NCBI RefSeq assembly: GCF_001542415.1
Contig: NZ_LNCU01000080.1
Location: 74,857 to 115,264 of the forward strand
DNA length: 40,408 bases
Reading direction: 5' to 3'
From: Bradyrhizobium macuxiense
GTDB taxonomy: Bacteria > Pseudomonadota > Alphaproteobacteria > Rhizobiales > Xanthobacteraceae
The notes beneath the pieces are model-generated. The model was not told where the DNA came from, made no database searches, and was given only the letters and a program-made list of their open reading frames with translations. This document shows positions 34,218 to 40,408 of the stretch, in pieces. Position 1 is the first letter of the stretch, and the number at the start of each line of letters is the position of its first letter. Position numbers and translations under genes: made by a program.

Positions 34218-36074
34218 CTACCGTTGGCCTTGCACCGGGATAAATCCCTTTCGTTCTCCCGCGCGAGCATTCTGCCCAGCAAACCACTCGTAGTGAACAA
34301 CCTTAGCAACGTCAGAGGGGGGCTCTTTATTCTCAATGATTATGATTTGTGCGCCTGTCTTGGTATTTCGAAGCGATTTCCAGAATGCGGCTTCTATGCC
34401 CGCAGATATTGGTCCATCACTCGATCCTCCCGATTCCCCCTTTTTGTAGCTTGTAAGCGGCGAATCCAAGATAACCGTGCCCGGATGAGGCTTTTCGTTC
34501 GACTGGCAATACCGAAGCAAGCCGATCACAAATGCAGAATGCAGGATGGCGCGAACACCCTTGCCGTGAGACTGACGCGGTTGGCCGTCGACTTTGATAT
34601 CGTACTCTGCCTCATCGAACTCGACGCGTCCTTCTCCATCCCAATTCCATTCTTTGAGAATGGCTTCGATTTGAGCGCAAAAATCTCTCAAAGAAGTAGC
34701 TGGGAGCGGTTCCCATCCCTTTTTTGCCGAAATTTGACCGCTGTTCGCGCTCTCGATTTTTTGTCTCAAGCCTCTCAGGTCGGAAGCTTGCAATTCATCG
34801 CTACGAGCGGTCTCTAGTTGTACTCGGCGTGCAACCAATTGGTCCAAGCGCACGCTTCCTTCTTGTATTGCGGGGGCGAGGATACTTTGTATGCGCGTAT
34901 CAACGCGCTTGATCGTCCCCCGTGCATCATTGCGTTCCGCTTCACGTTGCGAGCGCAGTTCGGCAAGTGCTTTGGTCGCTCCTTCCAGGTCCTTCGTGTG
35001 GGATCGAATCTTCGATGCTTCCGCTCGCGCAGATCGGTAGACCGCGTCACTTCCATCGGCGGCTGTATGAGCGTGATTAGGGGACATCAACTGATCGCAG
35101 AGCGGGCACTTTACCTGTTGAAGACTCTCAAAAAAGTGGGCGCCCTCAGCAATGAAGTCGAGTCGCTCTAGGTCTGTTCGGTATCGATCATTCAGGAGGC
35201 CATACTGCTTGAGCAATTCTTCGATCGCCAGCAGTTGAGATTCTGCTCGTTGGACTGTCGCGAGCGCTTCCAGTCGCTCGTCTTCCAACGCTCTCCTTTC
35301 ACCAGAGTTGTCCGACAAAAGTTGGGAAAGCGTAGCGATAGTTGCGTCTACTTTATCAATTGATTCGCCAGCATCTTGAATAGTGTGCTTCTGCAATCGC
35401 TCTTCGATTGGTATTAGAAGTTCGGAAATTACGTCGAGTTTGGCATTCAGGCGTGCCGCGGCAATGTCTTTCTTCTCAGTCGCGATGATGCCGGCGTCGT
35501 CCTTTCCAGACAGCATGTACGCGAATGCGCGCTTCCGGGCAGTTGCGTCGAAGCCAATCCGCCCAACGACTGGAGATTCTTCGTCGATGATGGAAACTTC
35601 GTCGACTAGAAACATCGGGAGCAGTGTGCGGATTGTTAGCCGATTTACCTCTCCACGATCATTCTTTCTTAGTTCTGCCTCTCTAATCCCAGCAAACTCA
35701 AAGAGCGTTGCAGTAACGTCTTTTGCTTTGCTTTTGCCGGTGCGCTTTGGAGCGATCCGCTCCCCGCCATCTGCTTTGACAATCTCTCCAATTTTTCCGT
35801 TGTGAGCGAAAAGATTTCCGCCTCCGAGGCCACGTTCGAGTGTCAAGAACTGAGACTTGGAGTTTTCAAATTCAACGAGCAGTCGAGAATAGGGCGTCGC
35901 TTCTTCGATGCGCTTTCTCATTTCGTCCGCGCCGAAGATGTAGTCCAGGCAATGAACGAGATAGCTCTTACCAGTGTCGGACTCGCCTGCAAGAATGTTG
36001 GCTCGGTCCACGAACCCTACTGTGGCGTCCTGTACGCCGTCGCCCTGCAACACGATTGATCTGATCTGCAACAT
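34218..36074 (-). CDS. ABC-3C system ABC-type ATPase (Rad50/RecN-like, CxxC hook)
   Basis: A 618-residue cytoplasmic ATPase of the SMC/Rad50/RecN-like class. The order is Walker A AGESDTGKSYLVH (P-loop about residues 30-37), a first lobe, a coiled-coil arm interrupted by CPLCDQLM (CxxC at 323-326, zinc-hook like), a second coiled coil, the signature-like SHGKGVRAILHSAFVIGLL and Walker B TVILDSPLTSYKK near residue 537. Ser follows the Walker B Asp where Glu is usual, and the switch segment reads IIIIENKEPPSD; as I recall both occur in ATPases of such conflict systems. The ATG at 36074 lies one base after the stop of the middle-component gene; a TTG at 36086 is open but inferior. It is last in a three-gene operon. 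It probably senses or loads on DNA and controls the nuclease component. Confidence 0.85.
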   Translation of the reverse strand: MLQIRSIVLQGDGVQDATVGFVDRANILAGESDTGKSYLVHCLDYIFGADEMRKRIEEATPYSRLLVEFENSKSQFLTLERGLGGGNLFAHNGKIGEIVKADGGERIAPKRTGKSKAKDVTATLFEFAGIREAELRKNDRGEVNRLTIRTLLPMFLVDEVSIIDEESPVVGRIGFDATARKRAFAYMLSGKDDAGIIATEKKDIAAARLNAKLDVISELLIPIEERLQKHTIQDAGESIDKVDATIATLSQLLSDNSGERRALEDERLEALATVQRAESQLLAIEELLKQYGLLNDRYRTDLERLDFIAEGAHFFESLQQVKCPLCDQLMSPNHAHTAADGSDAVYRSARAEASKIRSHTKDLEGATKALAELRSQREAERNDARGTIKRVDTRIQSILAPAIQEGSVRLDQLVARRVQLETARSDELQASDLRGLRQKIESANSGQISAKKGWEPLPATSLRDFCAQIEAILKEWNWDGEGRVEFDEAEYDIKVDGQPRQSHGKGVRAILHSAFVIGLLRYCQSNEKPHPGTVILDSPLTSYKKGESGGSSDGPISAGIEAAFWKSLRNTKTGAQIIIIENKEPPSDVAKVVHYEWFAGQNARAGERKGFIPVQGQR

Positions 36075-36075
36075 T

Positions 36076-36582
36076 TCAAAGCTCAAGATACTTGATGGCC
36101 GCTAAGCGTTCGAACTCAGCACCCCACCGGCCGATGTTTTCGGTCATGAAAGCCGAAAGTTCATAGTCGTCCATCCTGCCAAAGCGGTCGATCAGCCACT
36201 TCGATCGAACGCGTAGTGCGTCGGCGTAAGGTGAATTTAAGAGCGCAATGAACGGTGCAGTAAGCTCGGTTTCGCGGTACAGAATTCCGGAAGTATCAAA
36301 CGTCTTTGAGATCAATTCGCGCGAAAACATCTGATCAAGGCCCGCGCTCAACAAGTCACGTTTCACCAATAGCTCTGTGCCACGGAACGGCACGGGCGGA
36401 TGAAGGCTATGTGGTCCATCGAGTACGTCGCCCGAGTGAACAACAAGATAGTCATACGAAATCAGTCGCTGAAGATCTGCGCACCGTCCGGATGCGGCGG
36501 AGAGAATGAAAAGCATCCGCAATCCGCATTCGAGCGGGGAATTAAAAGGACGGGATTGACGAGGTTGCACTGTATCATTCAT
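36076..36582 (-). CDS. ABC-3C system middle component
   Basis: A 168-residue protein with the pattern I associate with ABC-three-component middle components: PFNSPLECGLRMLFILSA, LQRLISYDYLVVHSGDV, GPHSLHPPVPFRGTELLVKR, a GLDQMFSRELI segment and, near the end, PFIALLNSPYADALRVRSKW. This winged-helix-like family is thought to link the ATPase to the effector protein. The ATG at 36582 overlaps the stop of the upstream gene as ATGA, and its own stop is one base from the ATPase start, so all three proteins should be made in fixed ratio. The frame continues upstream to 36627, but inside the coding region of its neighbour. Confidence 0.85.
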   Translation of the reverse strand: MNDTVQPRQSRPFNSPLECGLRMLFILSAASGRCADLQRLISYDYLVVHSGDVLDGPHSLHPPVPFRGTELLVKRDLLSAGLDQMFSRELISKTFDTSGILYRETELTAPFIALLNSPYADALRVRSKWLIDRFGRMDDYELSAFMTENIGRWGAEFERLAAIKYLEL

Positions 36583-37700
36583 GGGGCACACCAGTTCGCC
36601 AGTTTCTCGTTGGCCATTTGGTGGCACATGCCTTCTCTGTCGTTCGCCAGAACGTGAGGAGCTAAGGCGTGGCTGCCCAATTGCAAGGCTTGCGCGGCTT
36701 GCACGGTGCCGGATAGGCGCTGTAAACCGGTAAGTTCGGCTGCCGTGTAGCTATGGAATAATCCGTCTGCGAATTCCTTTAGTAACGTATCAAAATAGCT
36801 GGCATCAGCCATTTGATCGCGGGCCAATTCCTTTAGGCCTTCTGCACAATAAAACGTAATACGCGAACGATCGAACAGTCGAGCGAATTTGATGCTGTCG
36901 GCAAAATCTGGTGTCCCCAACACCCGTCTTCCGAGCGCTTCGCCGATCACGTCGTAAAGTTGCCTTACGTACTCGGTTTCTCCGGCTGCAACGGACGATG
37001 GAGGAGCCGGAGGTGGAGGGCGCTCTACTAGGGGAGCTCCGAAGACTGTGAGATGATATCGAGTTTTCGCGTGCTCCTGTATCAACTCATGCGGTTGCTT
37101 TGCGCGAAAGATAGAGAAGTCGAATGATGTGATGTGAACCTTCAACTCGGCACTCAGAGGAACAGTCCCTTTGATGATCTTCTCAGCGCATCGCTCGTTC
37201 CAACCTGACAGTACGTATGTACGAAGCTTCTCTGGGTCATCGAGCATATCCTGGAGGTCGGATGTTACTCCGAGGTGTGTGACGAACCAGTACTCTTGCG
37301 GGACGGTATAGTCGCCGATGTGCGTGTAGTAGAGAACTTTACCAACTTCGGCGACGGCTATGCCTGCGCCTAGCCGGGTAGCGTAGTGTTTGCATTGGTA
37401 GAGTGACCATCTACGGGGCGTAGTTGAGGTGGGATCGAACCAGACGATTACGTCGCGTCCCTTGTCGCCTGAGCCGCCTCTTTGCTGGACCTCGTAAACT
37501 CCCGACACCTTCGCCAAATATTCGGACGCCCATTCCAAAGTGAATCGCTCGAATTCAGGGGAGCTAAACTGAGCCAATCGATCGAGAGGGTCCACTGGAA
37601 GGCCGACTCCCAAACCAAGCAGGCGTGCATTGGCGCTCGGCCACGGCGTCGGCGCCGACAACTTTTCAGGCGGACCTACAATTTCTTTGGTCTTTCCCAC
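36579..37700 (-). CDS. ABC-3C system effector: PD-(D/E)xK (Mrr-like) nuclease with C-terminal ABC-3C domain
   Basis: A 373-residue protein and first gene of the operon. Residues about 45-200 look like a restriction-endonuclease-type domain: FERFTLEWASEYL with acidic residues, GGSGDKGRDVIVWFD (Asp83) and SLYQCKHYA (Gln102-x-Lys104), the D...QxK form of the PD-(D/E)xK site seen in Mrr-like enzymes. A proline-rich linker (about 226-240) joins it to a helical C-terminal domain of about 130 residues that I take for the ABC-3C recruiting domain. The start is GTG at 37700 with GGGGGAG upstream. Predicted role: nucleic-acid cleavage set off by the ATPase/middle-component complex. G+C is visibly lower than in the flanking housekeeping genes. 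Confidence 0.82.
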   Translation of the reverse strand: MGKTKEIVGPPEKLSAPTPWPSANARLLGLGVGLPVDPLDRLAQFSSPEFERFTLEWASEYLAKVSGVYEVQQRGGSGDKGRDVIVWFDPTSTTPRRWSLYQCKHYATRLGAGIAVAEVGKVLYYTHIGDYTVPQEYWFVTHLGVTSDLQDMLDDPEKLRTYVLSGWNERCAEKIIKGTVPLSAELKVHITSFDFSIFRAKQPHELIQEHAKTRYHLTVFGAPLVERPPPPAPPSSVAAGETEYVRQLYDVIGEALGRRVLGTPDFADSIKFARLFDRSRITFYCAEGLKELARDQMADASYFDTLLKEFADGLFHSYTAAELTGLQRLSGTVQAAQALQLGSHALAPHVLANDREGMCHQMANEKLANWCAP

Positions 37701-37810
37701 GTCTCCCCCACCTGGGAATCATAATGCAATCTGAAGCTGAGTATCAAACAGAGCGCTCTCTTACTCACTAGCAGTTCGTCCAATGGAGGCCCGCTGGCTG
37801 CTCGCGTCCA

Positions 37811-37843
37811 AACAAAAACGGCCGGGTCATCGACCCGGCCGTT
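37811..37843 (-). terminator. Rho-independent terminator of rpmB
   Basis: Perfect 12-bp stem AACGGCCGGGTC/GACCCGGCCGTT around an ATC loop at 37817-37843. Read on the minus strand it is followed by TTTTTGTTTGG. It lies about 40 bases after the rpmB stop and separates it from the ABC-3C operon, which is transcribed in the same direction. Confidence 0.9.
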
Positions 37844-37884
37844 CAAAACTCTCTTCACGTTGTCGGCTGTTCGCCGCTCGCGGC

Positions 37885-38193
37885 TCAGCTCGCCTTCTTC
37901 ACCGGCGCGAGCTTGCCGACCTTCTTCTCGATCGCGCGCTTCAGGTCGCGGGCGCGGGGCGAGAGCACGTCGGCCTTGGCCTTCAGGAGGTAGGCATCGA
38001 GGCCGCCATTGTGGTCGACGCTCTTCAGCGCGTTGGTCGAGACGCGCAGGCGCACGTTGCGGCCGAGCGCTTCGGAGATGAAGGTGATGTTGGCCAGGTT
38101 CGGCAGGAAGCGCCGCTTGGTCTTGATGTTGGAGTGGCTCACCTTGTGGCCCACCTGGGGGCCCTTGGCCGTCAGTTCGCAGCGCCGGGACAT
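37885..38193 (-). CDS. rpmB: 50S ribosomal protein L28
   Basis: A 102-residue ribosomal protein L28 of the alphaproteobacterial type. It starts [20 protein letters not shown], continues with [12 protein letters not shown] and the RNA-binding core [20 protein letters not shown], and ends in a Lys-rich tail. The ATG at 38193 is the conserved start, although the frame is open to 38238. It is monocistronic, with a strong terminator downstream. Confidence 0.97.
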   Translation of the reverse strand: MSRRCELTAKGPQVGHKVSHSNIKTKRRFLPNLANITFISEALGRNVRLRVSTNALKSVDHNGGLDAYLLKAKADVLSPRARDLKRAIEKKVGKLAPVKKAS

Positions 38194-38518
38194 CTTACAA
38201 AATCCTTTTCCATCCCCGCCTCTCGACCGGACGTGCAATCACACGGCCCGCGCGGGGGTTTTGAATTCGCGTCCATTTTCCAGGAACCGCGGGTGTATAG
38301 GGTGAGATGGCCCGAGCGTCAAGATTATATAGGTGCATGGCGGTCAGGGAAATTGCTGGTTCATAAGCCGTTCCAGCCACTTAACCGCTGAAGCGGCAAT
38401 CATATAAAGGGCGTATTCGGCTGCAAGTCTGGGTTCCATAGAACAGGCGCGCGTTGTCCGGCCGATTTGATCGCCTAAATGACAAAGACCCAGCGCCGAT
38501 AGCAGGACCGTCAGGTAA
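38194..38518. promoter_or_regulatory. Divergent intergenic region of rpmB and the DUF3108 gene
   Basis: No gene seen in these 325 bases. It must hold the rpmB promoter on the left and that of the DUF3108 gene on the right. The only structure noticed is a short palindrome, CCGCTGAAGCGG, near 38385. No box could be assigned with confidence. Confidence 0.5.
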
Positions 38519-39370
38519 GTGACTACCCCGATTGCCATTTTGCCCCCGTCCGGGTGGCTGCTCGGCCTCTTGGCCGGCGCATTCCTGCTGGTCGGCTCTG
38601 ACGGCGCGAAGGCCCAGGGGCGGCTCGACGCCCAGTACGAGGCCACGCTCGCGGGTATTCCGGTCGGCAAGGGCTCCTGGACCATCGAAATCGGCGATGA
38701 CGCGTTCTCGGCCTCGGCCCAGGGCGGCACCGCGGGGCTCCTGAAGGCGTTCGCCGGCGGCACCGGCAGCGGTGCCTCGCAGGGTCGCATCGTCAACGGC
38801 ACGCTGGTCGCGACCTCCTACACCGCGACCACCACCACCTCGAAGAAGTCAGAGACGATCCGGATGGTGCTCGCGGGCGGCAACATCAAGGATTACTCGA
38901 TCGAGCCGCAGCCGCCGGTCGATGCCGACCGCATCCCGATCACCGAGGCGCACAAGAAGGGCGTGTTCGATCCGATGACCGGCTCGATGCTGCGGGTGCC
39001 GGGGAATACCGAACTGATGGCTCCGGATAGCTGCCGCACCGCCGCCGGCGTGTTCGACGGGCGCATGCGCTACGATCTCAAGCTGGATTACAAGCGGGTC
39101 GAGACGGTGAAGGCCGAGCACGGCTATCACGGTCCGGCGCTGGTCTGCGCGATCTATTTCGTGCCGATCGCGGGCTACATCCCCGATCGCCCCGTGATCA
39201 AATACCTCGCCGCCCAGCGCAACATCGAGATCGCCTTGGTTCCGATCGCGGGCACGCGCATCCTGGTGCCGTTCCGCATGAAGATCCCGACCCCGCTCGG
39301 GCCGGCGATGCTGGAAGCCACCTCATTCGTCACCACAGCCGCGCCGCCGCGCGTGGCGAAGACGCAGTAA
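38519..39370 (+). CDS. DUF3108 domain-containing exported protein
   Basis: A 283-residue protein with an N-terminal signal (GWLLGLLAGAFLLVGSDGAKAQ) and a beta-rich mature part of the DUF3108 type: LDAQYEATLAGIPVGKGSW, the VFDGRMRYDLKLDYKRVE segment, and the closing PFRMKIPTPLGPAMLEATSF. Proteins of this family are periplasmic or outer-membrane linked and uncharacterised. It starts with GTG at 38519, with only a poor ribosome site, so the start is uncertain. It stands alone, divergent from rpmB, and is followed by a broken R1 repeat. Confidence 0.85.
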   Translation: MTTPIAILPPSGWLLGLLAGAFLLVGSDGAKAQGRLDAQYEATLAGIPVGKGSWTIEIGDDAFSASAQGGTAGLLKAFAGGTGSGASQGRIVNGTLVATSYTATTTTSKKSETIRMVLAGGNIKDYSIEPQPPVDADRIPITEAHKKGVFDPMTGSMLRVPGNTELMAPDSCRTAAGVFDGRMRYDLKLDYKRVETVKAEHGYHGPALVCAIYFVPIAGYIPDRPVIKYLAAQRNIEIALVPIAGTRILVPFRMKIPTPLGPAMLEATSFVTTAAPPRVAKTQ

Positions 39371-39389
39371 CGGCAGACACACCGCCCGA

Positions 39390-39482
39390 CCGTCACCCTG
39401 AGGAGCCTGCGCAGCAGGCGTCTCGAAGGGCGACGCCACCGGCGGGGCAGTTCATCCTTCGAGACGCGCTACGCGCTCCTCA
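39390..39482 (+). repeat. Intergenic palindromic repeat, family R1, copy b, interrupted by an insertion sequence
   Basis: Starts CCGTCACCCTGAGGAG and runs through GTCTCGAAGGGCGACG and CATCCTTCGAGACGCGC as in the copy at 10377, but stops at CTCCTCA where the other copy continues GGATGACGG. The break is exactly the end of the insertion sequence. The missing right end should lie just beyond the window. Confidence 0.82.
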
Positions 39483-40407
39483 GAGTCTGACTCAAAAAGC
39501 GTGTTGGGGCCTGGCGAGGCGTCTGATCAGGAGCCTGAGATGGGCGACGAGAAGCCAAGCGACTTCGGTTGCCGCGGAGCCCTCGAAGTCCTTGGCGAGA
39601 CGACGGCACCTGCCGAACCAGGCAAAGGTACGCTCGACGACCCAGCGTCGGGGTAAGAGCTGGAAGCCTTTGACGCCGGGTGGCCGCTGGACAATATCGA
39701 TGGTCCATTGGCCGCAATGGGACAGTGCGTCGAGCAGCTGTTTGCCGCGATAGACTCGGTCAGCAAAGACATGCTGAAGCCTGGGGAAGTGTTCTCTCAG
39801 ATGTTCCAGCAGAGGGACAGCACCGTGGACATCCTGAACGTTGGCGGGATGCACGTGGACTGCCAGCAGCAGACCATTGGTGTCAGTGACGATGTGCCGC
39901 TTACGTCCATGAAGGCGCTTGCCGGGGTCGAAGCCGCGTGGCCCGCCGGCCTGCGTCGTCGGAGCCGTCTGGCTATCGATGACGGCAGCCGTCGGTCCCG
40001 GCTTGCGCCCGAGTTTCCGCCGCGCTTGCCGGACCAAGGCTCCGACGATCCGGTGCCACCGGCCACTGTCGCGCCAGGCATAAAAATAGCCTTGGACCGT
40101 CGAGTATGGCGGGAACTCGCTCGGCAGGGCTCGCCATTGGCAGCCCGTCGACAAAATGTAGAAGATCGCCTGCACGACCTCGCGCAAATCGACTTCCCGC
40201 GGGCGTCCTCGTCGCTGTCGCGCCGGCATCTTCCGGGATATCAGCGCCCACTCCGCATCGGTCAGATCGCTTGTGTAGCGCAGCCCTTTGCGTTGATACT
40301 CGACACGAGTGATTTCGGTCCACGGCATCGTACCCTCCCTCGAATCTTCGCAAATCCGAAGGAATCACAGCCAACCGAAATCACTCACTCCTTTTTCAGT
40401 CAGGCTC
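39483..40407 (-). mobile_element. IS5-family insertion sequence (IS1031-like), about 925 bp
   Basis: The left end is GAGTCTGACTCAAAAAGCG (39483 onward). The right end, read inward on the minus strand, is GAGCCTGACTGAAAAAGGA, giving terminal inverted repeats that match at 15 of the first 17 bases. A single transposase gene fills the element. The left flank is TCA (39480-39482), and the base after the right end (40408) is T, consistent with a 3-bp TNA target duplication, as described for the IS1031 group. The element looks intact and has inserted in an R1 repeat. Confidence 0.88.
39492..40328 (-). CDS. IS5-family transposase
   Basis: A 278-residue DDE transposase in one open frame, without the frameshift seen in some IS5 groups. 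The N-terminal part has TSDLTDAEWALISRKMP and VVQAIFYILSTGCQWRALP, typical of the IS5 DUF4096 region. Catalytic residues are the Asp in AAVIDSQTAPT, the Asp in VFADRVYRGKQL, and the Glu in WVVERTFAWFGRCRRL, which is the family Y/W-R-E signature. The ATG at 40328 lies about 80 bases inside the right terminal repeat. The gene looks intact, so the element may be active. Confidence 0.93.
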   Translation of the reverse strand: MPWTEITRVEYQRKGLRYTSDLTDAEWALISRKMPARQRRGRPREVDLREVVQAIFYILSTGCQWRALPSEFPPYSTVQGYFYAWRDSGRWHRIVGALVRQARRKLGRKPGPTAAVIDSQTAPTTQAGGPRGFDPGKRLHGRKRHIVTDTNGLLLAVHVHPANVQDVHGAVPLLEHLREHFPRLQHVFADRVYRGKQLLDALSHCGQWTIDIVQRPPGVKGFQLLPRRWVVERTFAWFGRCRRLAKDFEGSAATEVAWLLVAHLRLLIRRLARPQHAF

Positions 40408-40408
40408 T

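Noticed and set aside
37701..37884. tRNA or att site as integration point of the ABC-3C island
   Set aside because: No cloverleaf or direct repeat was found at either edge; only the rpmB terminator is present.

Overview
The window looks like chromosome from a high-G+C alphaproteobacterium of the Bradyrhizobium / Nitrobacteraceae type. The evidence is the gene neighbourhoods (small protein-xerD divergent from aroK-aroB-CorC-like gene; bolA divergent from a J-domain gene near cobS-cobT), the close match of AccA, LivMGF-like and DedA sequences to what I know of that group, and several intergenic palindromic repeats of a kind common in those genomes. The genus is inference; no marker gene proves it.

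Layout. 1-2.4 kb: the 3' part of a branched-chain-amino-acid/urea-type ABC importer (permease, two ATPases). 2.4-7 kb, minus strand: an NTF2-like protein, an L,D-transpeptidase-like lipoprotein, accA, xerD and a 48-residue membrane protein. 7.2-10.3 kb: aroK-aroB (ATGA overlap) and a CNNM/CBS transporter-like protein. 10.5-15.4 kb: a secreted hypothetical protein, bolA, a J-domain protein, a divergent pair of citrate synthases (one with an N-terminal helix-turn-helix domain) and a DedA protein. 15.7-19.8 kb: cobS-cobT (aerobic cobaltochelatase) and a Tat-exported phytase-like esterase. 19.9-22.3 kb: two flavin oxidoreductases (old yellow enzyme type and luciferase-like). 22.4-26.5 kb, minus strand: two phospholipase-like proteins, DUF2235 and a PLD family member. 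26.8-31 kb: a small membrane protein, the wreck of an acyl-ACP synthetase/acyltransferase gene, an NTF2-FMO fusion and an HSL-type esterase. 31.1-32.3 kb: an orphan LivK-like binding protein. 32.9-34.2 kb: about 1.3 kb without a convincing gene but with nested repeats and a strongly self-complementary element. 34.2-37.7 kb, minus strand: a compact three-gene ABC-three-component (ABC-3C) conflict system. 37.9-40.4 kb: rpmB with its terminator, a DUF3108 protein, and an IS5-family (IS1031-like) element that splits an intergenic repeat and runs to the last base.

The most interesting unit is the ABC-3C cassette. A predicted PD-(D/E)xK nuclease with a C-terminal recruitment domain, a small middle component and a Rad50/RecN-like ATPase with a CxxC hook are translationally coupled. 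They have visibly lower G+C than their neighbours and lie between a repeat-rich gene desert and the rpmB terminator, as expected of an acquired defence-type island. Other points of interest are the palindromic operators in front of the HTH-citrate synthase, a 38-bp hairpin repeat found three times (twice inside other repeats), a possible structured RNA at 33.46-33.67 kb, and the paired lipase-like genes.

All function calls come from reading translations and motifs by eye. No database search was run.
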